From JAAYDI01 sp052034005 (GTDB lineage Bacteria; Planctomycetota; Planctomycetia; Pirellulales; Pirellulaceae), in the NCBI GenBank assembly GCA_052034005.1, contig JBPOJB010000022.1, forward strand, positions 44,355 through 108,354: 64,000 nt of DNA. Reading direction: 5' to 3'. The notes beneath the pieces were generated by a model. The model was not told the origin of the DNA and searched no databases. It saw only the letters and a list, made by a program, of their open reading frames with translations. Below are positions 17,523-26,989 of this stretch, one piece after another (the first letter of the stretch is position 1; every line of letters begins with the position of its first letter). A program made the translations under genes and the position numbers.

Positions 17523-19034
17523 ATGCACGACGGGAGGAAGGTCCTGATCGTTCTGCACGTGCTCATGCTGGCTCTGTGCACCTCGGCTGCGATGCGGGCC
17601 GAAGAGCCTGCGGTCTTTCCCCTGACCGAATCGTCGGCCCTCGACAGCATGGCCGACTCATCTGACGATGCGGTTCATCAGATGACCATCATGTATCGCG
17701 TCGCGGAGATGCAATACGCGGCATGCATGACGACGCCCCTGCCGGGCGTCGTCTACCCGAAGCTCACCTCGCCCGCGCCGCTCTACGGTCGCCTGCCGCT
17801 GACGACACACGGCGAAGAAGAGGAAGAGATCGATTTCGTGATCGACGAATCGCAACCCGCTGCCGAGCCGGCGGAGCAGGAAAAGCCATCGTTCTTCGGC
17901 CGGTTGGGTGCGTGGTTGTCCGGCTCGAAAGCGCCGCCGCGGCGACCCACGAAATACGACCTGCTGTACGTTGACCTCAACCGCGACCGGGACCTGACGA
18001 ACGACCCGCCGTTGCGGCCGATACGGCAGCGGCCGAAGGCGTTCGCCGCATTCGACTCGGCGTCGCTGGTCGTGTTCGACCACCTGGACATCAAGCCCGT
18101 CGGCGAAGCGGCCCAGGCTGCGAAGCCCGTGCGCATGCTGCCCTGGCTCAATGGGGTCGATGAGGACGACGAAGCCCCCTACCTTGTCGTCATGACCACC
18201 GGCATTCGCAAAGGCCGCATCCGGATCGGCCAGGCGTGGTACGAAGCTGTCGTGGGCACGTCGATCGGCGACCATGCCAATCTGCTCGTGCGCCGCGAGC
18301 CCTCGCCGGACGCGAATCCGCCGGGCAAGCACTCCTGGCGGACGCTGGGGCTGGGCCTGCAGCAGGTGGAGGGAGGGTTTTATGAGCTATCCACGAACCC
18401 GGCCGGCGACCAGCTCACGGTAGCGCGGTATACCGGCCCGATGGGTGAGTTGCGTCTCGAGGCCGGGGATCGCAAGGTGGACGAGTTCGCCGCGGCCGGC
18501 GTGCTGCAGACCGCTACCGGGTCGGCCGTCTGGCTGGGTGAGCCGGGCGATTACGGCTCGGAACAGTACGTGCGCACGGTGCAGCTGCCGGTCGGCGACT
18601 ACCAGATCGGGTACTTGACGGTCGCCTGCGGCAAGTTGCTGGTGCGTCTCTCGGCCGATTACCGGTCGCGTGAGCAGGTCGCAGAGTCCACGGCGCCGCC
18701 ATCGGCGTTCCCGATCGCGATCCGGGCTGACCAGGCCTATGTGCTGAACTTGTCCAATGAGCCGACGATGAAGTTTGTCAGCCCCGTTGCCAACCCCGTT
18801 CAGGCCTTCCGCCGAGGCACGAAGATTGATTTCAGCGCGTTGCTGGTGGATCCGGCGATCAACTCCATCGTGGGCGGGTTGGACGACGCAACGCGGAAGA
18901 TTAGCGAGCGCAAGTACATGGACTTGAACGGCCAGGAGCGGACCTTCTCAGTGTATACCTCGCTTGCGCCGCAGGTATCGATCACCAACGCCGCCGGCCA
19001 GAAAGTGGCCGGTGGCCCGATGCCCTTTGGGTGA
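17523..19034 (+). CDS. exported protein of unknown function; candidate selenoprotein truncated at TGA
   Basis: Read to its first stop this is a 503-residue protein with a signal peptide (KVLIVLHVLMLALCTSAAMRAE). ATG 17523 was chosen because AGGAG lies 7 nt upstream. The body is beta-rich with an acidic low-complexity stretch (GEEEEEIDF), LLYVDLNRDRDLTNDPP and LNGVDEDDEAPYLVVMTTG. I do not recognise the family. The stop at 19032-19034 is odd: the text before it (AAGQKVAGGPMPFG) flows in frame into GGTCGYSWRVPND and a further coding-like tail to 19184. With TGA read as selenocysteine the product would have 553 residues with Sec504 in a U-G-G-T-C context. A nonsense mutation or an assembly error is the alternative. 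Confidence 0.7.
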   Translation: MHDGRKVLIVLHVLMLALCTSAAMRAEEPAVFPLTESSALDSMADSSDDAVHQMTIMYRVAEMQYAACMTTPLPGVVYPKLTSPAPLYGRLPLTTHGEEEEEIDFVIDESQPAAEPAEQEKPSFFGRLGAWLSGSKAPPRRPTKYDLLYVDLNRDRDLTNDPPLRPIRQRPKAFAAFDSASLVVFDHLDIKPVGEAAQAAKPVRMLPWLNGVDEDDEAPYLVVMTTGIRKGRIRIGQAWYEAVVGTSIGDHANLLVRREPSPDANPPGKHSWRTLGLGLQQVEGGFYELSTNPAGDQLTVARYTGPMGELRLEAGDRKVDEFAAAGVLQTATGSAVWLGEPGDYGSEQYVRTVQLPVGDYQIGYLTVACGKLLVRLSADYRSREQVAESTAPPSAFPIAIRADQAYVLNLSNEPTMKFVSPVANPVQAFRRGTKIDFSALLVDPAINSIVGGLDDATRKISERKYMDLNGQERTFSVYTSLAPQVSITNAAGQKVAGGPMPFG

Positions 19035-19184
19035 GGCGGCACCTGTGGGTACTCGTGGCGAGTACCAAACGACCTGAAGTTGGCCGGCAAGCGCGAGACG
19101 TTCACGGCCACGGTGACCTTCGACACGCGTGAACTCTACGGGACTGTCACCGGAACGTGTCAGTTCGACATCACGGCCGAGTGA
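19035..19184 (+). other. in-frame continuation after TGA, possible selenoprotein C-terminus
   Basis: Directly after the TGA at 19032-19034 the same frame stays open for 49 codons to a TGA at 19182-19184. The translated tail (GGTCGYSWRVPNDLKLAG, then ETFTATVTFDTRELYGTV and TGTCQFDITAE) has the amino-acid makeup and alternating beta pattern of the preceding domain, not of random GC-rich sequence. It contains a Cys four residues after the TGA, giving UGGTC, a possible Sec/Cys redox pair. The convergent neighbour gene ends only at 19215, so the tail fits the available space. Confidence 0.5.
19048..19066 (+). promoter_or_regulatory. SECIS-like hairpin downstream of in-frame TGA
   Basis: GGTACTC and GAGTACC form a perfect 7-bp stem around the 5-nt loop GTGGC. 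The loop begins 20 nt after the TGA and its first base is G. As I recall the bacterial SECIS rule, a stem-loop with a G in the first two loop positions should lie 16-37 nt after the UGA, so this fits. Folding energy and conservation were not computed. Confidence 0.45.
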
Positions 19185-19214
19185 TCCGAGAGCGGCCGGG
19201 TCCGAATGCAATGG

Positions 19215-20177
19215 TCAGCACCTGAATGTGCCATGGCCGGATCGCCCCGAGGTCCTGCGAACCGTCCGGGGCGCGGTGCGCGGCCGGTCCCGGTCGCGAT
19301 CCGCATCGACTCCCACGGCCGCCGGCGCGTTTCGCTGGGTCTGTTCCTCGACGGCGCGGCGGCGACCGCCACCCCCGTAGAACCAGATCAGCATCAGGGT
19401 CGTGCCGATGTAGGCACCGACGGCCAGCCCGCCCACGATGATCAGTGCGCGGCGACCGGGGGATTTGCGGGGCGTTGATCGCCGGAGCTTCGGAAGCTCG
19501 GGCTTGCGCGGGATCTTCGGCACGCCGGGAACACGGCGCTGGGAGACGGTTCCCGGCGGGTCCAGGTCTGCCGGGGCCAGCGGCGCCCGGACCGAGATCG
19601 GCTCCGCAGCCGGCGGCCGCGCCTCCAGCGCCGGCCCGCGAGTGACCGTCGCCTTCGCCGTTGGCTGCGATGGCCGCGCCTCCGGCTGCCGCCGCTCGGC
19701 ATCATCCGGCACGAGTCTCAGTTCGTGCCAGCGGCCGGCAGCGGGCGAAGACGGCAACTGCACCACAGGGGCCGAGTCGTCGTCATCCGACGCCGCCAGT
19801 TCGAGTTCGCGCGACGGAGGCGCCAGGTTGAACTCCTGTGACCCGTGCGACGAGCCTTCCGACTGCGGCGGGCGAAGGTCGAACTCCAGAGTCTCCCGGT
19901 CCGCCGTCGGCTGCCGCAGCCGCGCGTCATACGCGGATCGCTTGCCCGGATTCAGGAGACAGGTTCGCGCAGCTGATATCTCGTTGATCAACTGCTGCAT
20001 CAACCTGTCACTCGGCCCGGGCTGCATCGCCTTCAGAAGCTGTAACCGGCGCTCCGCAGCCTTCTTGATCACGGCCGGATTGGTCTCGAAACGGCGGATC
20101 CCTAGCAACCGATAGTGGTCCGCCGGCTGCTCGTCGCGCGGAATGCCAAACCATTCGTAATAGGGATCAAAAGACAT
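19215..20177 (-). CDS. planctomycete J-like domain protein with C-terminal membrane helix
   Basis: A 320-residue protein. The N-terminal 95 residues match the motif seen in planctomycete signalling proteins: FDPYYEWFGIPRDEQPADHY then RLLGIRRFE, with a conserved LLNPGKRSAYDARL end, which resembles a diverged DnaJ domain. A long Pro/Ala/Arg-rich linker follows, then a single membrane segment (ALIIVGGLAVGAYIGTTLMLIWF) near residue 270 and a basic tail. The ATG at 20177 begins at the conserved MSFDPYYEW; an upstream start would add an unrelated leader. No kinase domain is attached here, unlike some relatives. Role in the cell is unknown. Confidence 0.75.
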   Translation of the reverse strand: MSFDPYYEWFGIPRDEQPADHYRLLGIRRFETNPAVIKKAAERRLQLLKAMQPGPSDRLMQQLINEISAARTCLLNPGKRSAYDARLRQPTADRETLEFDLRPPQSEGSSHGSQEFNLAPPSRELELAASDDDDSAPVVQLPSSPAAGRWHELRLVPDDAERRQPEARPSQPTAKATVTRGPALEARPPAAEPISVRAPLAPADLDPPGTVSQRRVPGVPKIPRKPELPKLRRSTPRKSPGRRALIIVGGLAVGAYIGTTLMLIWFYGGGGRRRAVEEQTQRNAPAAVGVDADRDRDRPRTAPRTVRRTSGRSGHGTFRC

Positions 20178-20456
20178 GGAACAACACCGCCGCTGCCCGC
20201 GACGCACGCCGACAGCAGTTGCGACCAGGAACATGTTGACCACGCAGTTTCCAGCATACCCATCGAGGGGGTATTTGACTAGCCCTGCCCGACGCGGTAC
20301 CGGCAGCATGTCGGGCCGATGGTCCCCGGCCGCCCGCTGCCGGGCCCTGGGGTCGCCGCGGTTTGCAGACCGATGTCTTGTCCGGTATGTTGACCTGCAC
20401 GTTACCTCTCTCTGTTTTCCGTCGTAAAGGGATTATGCGATGAAAGGTCCGAATGC

Positions 20457-21581
20457 ATGGCCGATGACAATCTTCTGACTGCCTCGTGTCAGCGGGCGAT
20501 GCCCGCGGTCCGGAGTGGCTCCGGGCCTGGCCAGGCGCGTGACGGTGGGCGGGGCAGGCCACCGGGGCGGACCCGTGTCGGCTTCACGCTGGTGGAGCTG
20601 CTGGTGGTGATCGCCATCATTGGTATTCTCGTAGCCTTGCTGTTGCCGGCAGTTCAGGCGGCGCGCGAGGCGAGCCGTCGCGTGCAATGTGCGAACATGC
20701 TCAAGCAGATCTCCCTGGCGGCGCACAACTACCACGACGTCGCCCGCTGTTTTCCACCCGCCTATCTCTCCGGGTGGAGCTTCACCGCTCCGCAGCCGCG
20801 CAAGCGAGGCATCAGCCTGTTCGTGCATCTGCTGCCCTACATCGAAATGAACAGCCTCTACGAACGGTGGACCTTCGACGACCCGGACCGGGCGTTTGTG
20901 GGAGACACGAACTCGTTGGCCGCCAAGGGCCCGAACCTGCTGTGCCCTTCGGAGCTGGAGAGCGAGAACCCGTTGGACTATGGTTCGCAGCACATCCAGG
21001 GCATTCAGATGCCGCCCCGCCACATCAAGGTCACCAGTTACGCGGGGAACGGCGGGACCCGCTCTTATCATCCGGACTCCGGGTTCCTGATGACGGACGG
21101 GATCTTCTTCACGTCGGGCCCGGAATCCCAACCGGTGCCGGGCATGCAGCCGGTTCGGCTGGCGGACATCAAGGACGGCACGAGCAACACGCTGTTCTTC
21201 GGCGAGCGGAGTCGGTGGGACCCGAACTACAACACGTTCGCGGCGCAAGGTTGGGACTGGGAGTTCCGGTTCTATGGGAACTGGTGCGGTGCCAGCCGCC
21301 TGGTGCTGGCCCACGTCACGCTCAGCAGTTACCCGCCCATCAATTACCGCCTGCCGTTCGACTACGAGCACCGCGCCAGCGCCGTGCCGCCCGCCAACAG
21401 CGCCGCGGATTTCAAGTACTACATTGACCTGCGCGTGTGTGCGTATGGGAGCCAGCACCCCCAGGGGGCCAATCTATCGCTGGCCGACGGTTCGGTCCGT
21501 TTCTTCTCCGAGAACATGTCGCTGGCGACGTTGCGGGCATTGAGCACACGGCGCGGCGCGGAGGCGGCGGTCGACCCATGA
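20457..21581 (+). CDS. DUF1559 prepilin-like protein
   Basis: A 374-residue protein with a type IV prepilin-like segment after a basic leader: RVGFTLVELLVVIAIIGILV, followed by LLPAVQAAREASRRVQC. The DUF1559 domain follows, with its usual endings SNTLFFGERS and the H-X-G block GANLSLADGSVRFFSE. This family is greatly expanded in Planctomycetes and is thought to form secreted pseudopilin-like fibres; the exact role is not established. The leader before GFTL is long (about 41 residues); an ATG at 20499 would shorten it. AAAGG lies 9 nt before the ATG at 20457. It is coupled by ATGA overlap to the small lipoprotein gene downstream. Confidence 0.9.
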   Translation: MADDNLLTASCQRAMPAVRSGSGPGQARDGGRGRPPGRTRVGFTLVELLVVIAIIGILVALLLPAVQAAREASRRVQCANMLKQISLAAHNYHDVARCFPPAYLSGWSFTAPQPRKRGISLFVHLLPYIEMNSLYERWTFDDPDRAFVGDTNSLAAKGPNLLCPSELESENPLDYGSQHIQGIQMPPRHIKVTSYAGNGGTRSYHPDSGFLMTDGIFFTSGPESQPVPGMQPVRLADIKDGTSNTLFFGERSRWDPNYNTFAAQGWDWEFRFYGNWCGASRLVLAHVTLSSYPPINYRLPFDYEHRASAVPPANSAADFKYYIDLRVCAYGSQHPQGANLSLADGSVRFFSENMSLATLRALSTRRGAEAAVDP

Positions 21582-22096
21582 TCACACGGCTCCCGGCCCT
21601 GTCCGCCGACCACGTCGGTTGTCGGCTGAAGGGCGCCATCTCAGCCCCGCGCCGCCGGTGGCTGGCCGTCTGGCTCCTGGTGTTGCCGGGCTGCGGCCCT
21701 GACGCCGCCCCCGCGACCGTCGAGGGGACGCTCCGTTGCCAGGGGAACCCGCTCAACCACTGCCTGGTCACGTTCCTGCCGGAAACCGGGCAGGGCGCCG
21801 GCCTGCGCCATTCGACCGGACTGACCGATGCCCAGGGTGTATTTCGCCTGCGGTTTGACGATCAGCAAGCAGGCGCCTCGGTCGGTTGGCACCGGGTGAC
21901 CGTGCAGGATTTGTCGGTATCCACCGGCGTGCGTCGTCGCGACCATGGCGCGGTCGATACGGAGCTGGACGACTCTGCGCCGCCACCAGATGCGCGGCCC
22001 TCGCGCGTGCCGGACAGCTACACGGCGGTAACCAGTACACCGCTGCGGAAGGAAGTCCGGCCTGGCCGCCAGGTGATCGACTTGGAGATCCCCTGA
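21578..22096 (+). CDS. small lipoprotein with carboxypeptidase-regulatory-like fold
   Basis: A 172-residue protein whose ATG overlaps the stop of the DUF1559 gene (ATGA). A hydrophobic segment ends in a lipobox (VWLLVLPGC), so it is probably lipid-anchored. The mature part reads as an Ig-like/transthyretin-like domain: VEGTLRCQGNPLNHCLVTFLP, TDAQGVFRLRFD and GWHRVTVQDL. Genes of this type commonly follow DUF1559 genes in planctomycetes, which suggests a joint surface assembly. Function is unknown. Confidence 0.78.
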   Translation: MITRLPALSADHVGCRLKGAISAPRRRWLAVWLLVLPGCGPDAAPATVEGTLRCQGNPLNHCLVTFLPETGQGAGLRHSTGLTDAQGVFRLRFDDQQAGASVGWHRVTVQDLSVSTGVRRRDHGAVDTELDDSAPPPDARPSRVPDSYTAVTSTPLRKEVRPGRQVIDLEIP

Positions 22097-22327
22097 CGGC
22101 CCGTGAACGCGCAGGTCGGAGGCCTTTCGCTTTCCGCCCCGGGAGGCGTGAAAACCGACCATCATGCCGGACGTTGGTCTATGTACCGTGGTGGCCCGGT
22201 CGATTATTCTGGAATTGAGCCTACCGCGTTGACCTCATACTCAGACTGCGCGTCTGACGCGCGGTCTGCATCTGATGTCGGACTCCACGCCATGCACCAC
22301 CCCAGGCAGCACAAGGGCCATTTCCCG

Positions 22328-23596
22328 ATGCGAGCGCTGTTGACGCTCATCGGCGCGATCTGCCTGGCGGCGGCGGCAGGGTGCTGGCAGACCCCGGTCA
22401 GCCCGCCGGGAGTCCAGGCCGGAGAGAGCGGCGGCCCGGATGAGCCGGTCAGCCGGGTCGTGGTGGCCGAGGCGCAGGAGATCACCTGGCCGCGCCTGGT
22501 GCATGTGCAAGGCAGTCTGCTGAGCGATGAGCGGGTCACCGTAGGCGCCAAGGTTGCGGGGCGGGTCGCCTCCTTGGGTGCCGACACGGACGGGCGGCCG
22601 GTGGATCTCGGTTCGCGCGTGCGGGAAGGCGACGTGCTGGCCCGCCTGGAGACCGACGAGCTGAAGCTGAAGGTGGCGCAGGCCGAGTCGCAGTTGCAGC
22701 AGGTCCGCGCGACGCTGGGGCTGGCGAAGGACCAGGACGACTCGCAGCTGGATCCCGCGCGGGTGCCGTCCGTGCTGCAGGAAGAGGCGGTCTGGGAAGC
22801 GGCCCAGGACAACTGGAATCGCGCGAAGGCGCTGGAACGCGAGACGGCCATTTCGGCCGAGGAAGTGCAGCAGCGCAAATCGGCGATGGACGCGGCCGCC
22901 GCGCGTTACCAGTCGGCGTTGTACAGCGTGAACGAGTCGATTGCGTTGCTGGGCGTGCGCCGGGCCGAGCTGGGATTGGCACAGCAGGCCCTGATGGACG
23001 CGGAGATCCGCGCGCCGTTTGCCGGGGTGATCGAGCAGCGGTACGTCGCGCCGGGCGCGTATCTGCAGGTGGGCCAGCCGGTGGCGACGCTGGTGAAGGT
23101 GGACCCCTGGCGGTTCCGCGGCATGGTGCCCGAACGCGAGGCCGCGGCGGTCCAGCTGGGCCAGCGCGTGACGATCCAGATCGAAGGCGCGGCGCGCGCC
23201 CTGGAGGCGGCGGTCGTCCATATCAGTCCGTCGGTCGACATGAGCAATCGCGCGTTGACGTTCGAGGCGATGGAGCAGCCGGACGCCGGGCCGGCGCCGG
23301 CCGACGGGACCGACCCGGGTTCCCAACTGCGCCGGGGGCTGTTCGCGGAGGCGGACATCCACGTGGATCCGCAGGCCCGCACGCTGGCCGTGCCGCGCGC
23401 GGCCGTGCGCGAATTCGCCGGCGTGGAGAAGGTGTGGCGTGTGATCGACGGCCGCGCGGCGGAGCAGCCGGTGGAGGTGGGCCGGCGGAATGACGACTCG
23501 GCCGAGATCCTGGGCGGGATCTCGGCCGGCGACCTGGTGGTGGTGGAGGGTTTCCCGAAACAAGCGGGTCGCGTGGAAGTGATTGGTAGACCGTGA
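22328..23596 (+). CDS. RND efflux periplasmic adaptor (HlyD/MFP family)
   Basis: A 422-residue lipoprotein (LICAAAAGC-type lipobox: ICLAAAAGC) that should link the inner-membrane pump to the outer-membrane channel. Typical parts are visible: a barrel/lipoyl half (VTVGAKVAGRVASLGAD), a long coiled hairpin (about residues 105-220, LKVAQAESQLQQVRATLGLA), the second lipoyl half (IRAPFAGVIEQRYVAPGAYL) and the C-terminal beta barrel with GDLVVVEGF. ATG 22328 was preferred because it gives a clean lipoprotein signal and has AAGGG upstream; ATG 22292 is an alternative. It begins the three-gene RND operon. Substrates cannot be inferred. Confidence 0.9.
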   Translation: MRALLTLIGAICLAAAAGCWQTPVSPPGVQAGESGGPDEPVSRVVVAEAQEITWPRLVHVQGSLLSDERVTVGAKVAGRVASLGADTDGRPVDLGSRVREGDVLARLETDELKLKVAQAESQLQQVRATLGLAKDQDDSQLDPARVPSVLQEEAVWEAAQDNWNRAKALERETAISAEEVQQRKSAMDAAAARYQSALYSVNESIALLGVRRAELGLAQQALMDAEIRAPFAGVIEQRYVAPGAYLQVGQPVATLVKVDPWRFRGMVPEREAAAVQLGQRVTIQIEGAARALEAAVVHISPSVDMSNRALTFEAMEQPDAGPAPADGTDPGSQLRRGLFAEADIHVDPQARTLAVPRAAVREFAGVEKVWRVIDGRAAEQPVEVGRRNDDSAEILGGISAGDLVVVEGFPKQAGRVEVIGRP

Positions 23597-23674
23597 ATCG
23601 GCCGATCGTTCCGCCGGAGCGACAGGCCGACGAGGATGCGAAGCTGATGCCTGCCCCTGAAGGAGGCCGACCGC

Positions 23675-26600
23675 GTGCAATGGCTGGCTAGAGTCTGCGT
23701 CGAGCGGCCGGTGTTTGCCATGATGCTGGTGGCGGCCATGGTCGTGGCCGGCGCGGCATCCTACCGGCAGCTGGGCGTCGACCGCTTCCCGCGGATGGAC
23801 ATGCCCAGCGTCTACGTGCGCGCGACCTACCGCGGCGCCGCGCCCCAGGAGATGGAGACGGAGATCACGCAGCGGCTGGAGGATGCCGTGGCGACGGTCG
23901 AAGGGATTGACGAGCTGCGCACGATCTCCAGCGACGGCACCTCACTGGTCCTCCTGACATTCGACATCCGGCGGGACATCGACGCGGCCACTCAGGACGT
24001 GCGCGATGCGGTCAACGCCGTGTTCCACCTGCTGCCGCCCGGCACCGACCCGCCGGTCATTCGGAAGCAGGATGTGGACGCGTCTCCGATCATGAGCGTG
24101 GCCGTGTCCGGCCAACGGGACCGGCGCGAACTCTACGTGCTGGCCGACCGCGACGTGAAGAACATCATCGAATCGGCGCGCGGGGTGGGCCAGGTGTGGA
24201 TTTCCGGCGCCGCGGAGCGCGCGATCCAGATCCAGATCGAGGCCCAGCGGCTGGCGGCCTATGGCCTGTCGATCATCCAGGTCCGCGAGGCGCTCGAGCG
24301 CCAGAACGCCGAGATCCCGGGCGGGCGCGTCGACGCGGGCATCCGCGAGCTCAACCTGCGCACGCTCGGCCGGTTCACCGACCCGCGCTCCTTCTCGGAC
24401 CTGGTCGTGGCCACCGTCAACGGCGCGCCGGTGCGGATCCGGGATCTGGGCCGCGCCGTCGACACGACCAAGGAGGTGCGCAGCCTGGCCCGCCTGAACG
24501 GCCAACCGGCCGTCGTCCTGGAGATCCAGCGCCAGTCGGGCGCGAACACGGTGGACGTGATCGCCGCCGTCAAGGAACGCCTGGAGCGGTGCCGCGAAGT
24601 GCTGCCCGACGACGTGCACCTGGAAATCCTGCGCGACCAGTCGCGATACATCCACGCGGCACTGGAGGAGATCCAGAAGCACTTGATCGTCGGCAGCGTG
24701 CTGGCAAGCGCCGTCGTGTTGCTGTTCATGCGTTCGTGGCGCTCCACGCTGATCGCGGCGGTCGCGATCCCGACCTCGCTGATCTCCACGTTCGCCATGA
24801 TGCGCGCCATGAACTTCACGCTGAACAACGTCACCATGCTGGCGCTGGTGTTGATGGTGGGCGTGGTGATCGACGATGCCATCGTCGTGCTGGAGAACAT
24901 CTTCCACTGGATCGAGGAGCGTGGCGTGTCGCCCCGGGAGGCGGCGATCATCGGCACCAAGGAGATCGGTCTGGCCGTGCTGGCCATTACCTTCTCGCTG
25001 GTGATCGTGTTCCTGCCCGTGTCGTTCATCTCCAGCGTGGCGGGCCGCATGCTGTTCGAGTTCGGGCTGACGGTCACCGTGGCGATTCTGGTCTCGATGG
25101 TGGTCAGCTTCTCGCTCACGCCGATGATGTGCTCGCGCATGCTCAGGCCGATGCCCGCCGCCGCCGGCGTGGCCGCCTCGCGCCGCGGCATGTACCACTG
25201 GATCGAGGTCGTCTACCTGGCCTGCCTGCGCGGCGCGATGCGCCACCGCTGGGCCCTCCTGGCCATCTCGCTGGCGGTCATCGCGTGCAATGTGCCCCTC
25301 TACCACCTGGTCGACAAGGACTACATCCCGACCAACGTGGACGAGGGAGAATTCGAAATCAACATCACCGCGCCGGAAGGCGCCACGCTGCGCACGATGC
25401 AGGCGACGCTCGAGGCGGTGGAAGCGGAGCTGGATCGTGTGGAAGGGATCACCACCGTCTTGACCACCATCGGCTCCTCCGGCATGTCGCGCCTGAATAT
25501 GGCTTCCATGTTCGTCCGGCTGACCGACATGGACCAGCGGGTGTTCTCGCTCGGCCGGCTCTGGCGAGAGACCTGGGCGGGCCGGCCCGGTGCCGCACTG
25601 ACCGGCAACTTCTCGCAACGGGAGAAGATGCAGGAGATCCGCCGCCGCTTGTCGCGCTTCCCGGACCTGCGGGTCGCCGTGCGCAACCAGACCTCCCTGC
25701 GTCAGGGTGCGCCCGTCGACATCGACTTCGCCATCACCGGACCCGACCTCGAACAGTTGGCCGAATACTCGGAAGCGCTGCGGCAACGGTTCATCCCACC
25801 CACGGCACCGCGCAGCGCGCCGGCCGCCGGCCAGCCGGACGCGGCCGCCACGCCGTCCGACTATGTTCCCGGACTCGTGGACACCGATACCACGCTGCGG
25901 CTCAACAAGCCGGAACTGCTGGTCGAGATCGACCGGCAGCGGGCGGCGGACCTGGGCGTGGACGTGGAAGAGATCGCTCAGACGCTGCGGGTCGCCATTG
26001 GCGGTGATGATCGGGTCTCCCGCTACCGCGACCCGTCGCTGGACGAAGTCTACGACGTGGAACTGCGGTTGGTCGGCATCGACCGCAAGAGCCAGGAAGA
26101 CATGGCGCAGCTCTATGTCCGGACCCGCGCGCCGCAGTCGGCGCGCCAGACCGATCACGCGCCGGATGGGGCCGCATCGCCGCTGATCGCGCGCGGCTAC
26201 ACCCGGCTGGACAACGTCGTCCAGTTCCGAACCGCCTGGAGCACGGCGCGCATCGACCGGTTGGACCGCCAGCGGATGAGCGCGTTCCGCGCGAACATCG
26301 CGCCCGGGTACGCGCTGGGCGATCGCATCGAGGCGGTCCGCCAGGCGGCGGACGAGCTGAACATGCCGGCCAGCTACAGCACGCGCGTGATGGGGCGCGG
26401 ACGCGAGTTGGAACGTACCTTGCGCGACTTCGCCTGGACGTTCGTGCTGTCGTTCATCTTCATGTATATCGTCCTGGCCGCCCAGTTCGAACATCTGGTC
26501 CATCCCCTGACCATCCTGTTCTCGCTGCCGCTGGCCGTCCCGTTCGGGCTGTTCAGCCTCTGGCTGGGCCGCGAATCGCTCAACCTCTACTCCGCCCTCG

Positions 26601-26989
26601 GCATCCTCGTGCTCTTCGGCATGATCAAGAAGGCGTCCATCCTGCAGGTCGACCACACGAACCAGTTGCGCGCGCAGGGCCGGGAACGGCTGGACGCCAT
26701 CCTGCTGGCCAATCGCGACCGGCTGCGCCCCATCCTCATGACCACGATCGCGTTCGTGGCCGGCATGCTGCCGCTGCTGCTGGGCACCGGGCCGGGCGCC
26801 GAGGAACGCCGCTCCATCGCCGTGTTGGCCGTCGGCGGCCAGATGCTCTCACTCCTGCTGACGCTGCTGGCCGTGCCCGTCGTCTATTCGATCCTGGACG
26901 ACCTGGGGGCGTTGGTCCGCCGCCGCCGCCGACCGTTTGAAATCCCGGCCGAGTCGCCGGAGGACGAGCCGGCGGAATGCGTGGCTTGA
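23675..26989 (+). CDS. RND superfamily efflux pump, inner-membrane transporter
   Basis: An 1104-residue AcrB/MexB-type pump that uses the proton gradient to export compounds through the adaptor and outer-membrane partner. Two sets of membrane helices flank two large periplasmic loops. Proton-relay residues are intact: Asp400-Asp401 in VGVVIDDAIVVLENI and Lys985/Lys986 in GMIKKASIL. The GTG start at 23675 follows an ideal AGGAGG (spacing 8 nt). The length is slightly above the usual 1030-1050 residues, with an insertion after about residue 700 (Pro/Ala-rich PPTAPRSAPAAGQ) and a charged C-terminal tail. The HAE family, rather than heavy-metal pumps, is suggested by overall pattern. Confidence 0.94.
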   Translation: MQWLARVCVERPVFAMMLVAAMVVAGAASYRQLGVDRFPRMDMPSVYVRATYRGAAPQEMETEITQRLEDAVATVEGIDELRTISSDGTSLVLLTFDIRRDIDAATQDVRDAVNAVFHLLPPGTDPPVIRKQDVDASPIMSVAVSGQRDRRELYVLADRDVKNIIESARGVGQVWISGAAERAIQIQIEAQRLAAYGLSIIQVREALERQNAEIPGGRVDAGIRELNLRTLGRFTDPRSFSDLVVATVNGAPVRIRDLGRAVDTTKEVRSLARLNGQPAVVLEIQRQSGANTVDVIAAVKERLERCREVLPDDVHLEILRDQSRYIHAALEEIQKHLIVGSVLASAVVLLFMRSWRSTLIAAVAIPTSLISTFAMMRAMNFTLNNVTMLALVLMVGVVIDDAIVVLENIFHWIEERGVSPREAAIIGTKEIGLAVLAITFSLVIVFLPVSFISSVAGRMLFEFGLTVTVAILVSMVVSFSLTPMMCSRMLRPMPAAAGVAASRRGMYHWIEVVYLACLRGAMRHRWALLAISLAVIACNVPLYHLVDKDYIPTNVDEGEFEINITAPEGATLRTMQATLEAVEAELDRVEGITTVLTTIGSSGMSRLNMASMFVRLTDMDQRVFSLGRLWRETWAGRPGAALTGNFSQREKMQEIRRRLSRFPDLRVAVRNQTSLRQGAPVDIDFAITGPDLEQLAEYSEALRQRFIPPTAPRSAPAAGQPDAAATPSDYVPGLVDTDTTLRLNKPELLVEIDRQRAADLGVDVEEIAQTLRVAIGGDDRVSRYRDPSLDEVYDVELRLVGIDRKSQEDMAQLYVRTRAPQSARQTDHAPDGAASPLIARGYTRLDNVVQFRTAWSTARIDRLDRQRMSAFRANIAPGYALGDRIEAVRQAADELNMPASYSTRVMGRGRELERTLRDFAWTFVLSFIFMYIVLAAQFEHLVHPLTILFSLPLAVPFGLFSLWLGRESLNLYSALGILVLFGMIKKASILQVDHTNQLRAQGRERLDAILLANRDRLRPILMTTIAFVAGMLPLLLGTGPGAEERRSIAVLAVGGQMLSLLLTLLAVPVVYSILDDLGALVRRRRRPFEIPAESPEDEPAECVA

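Noticed and set aside
17493..17523. Second in-frame TGA: the Cys-rich gene reads through into the next gene
   Set aside because: The frame happens to continue, but the sequence after this TGA is a ribosome site and start region with no SECIS-like hairpin.
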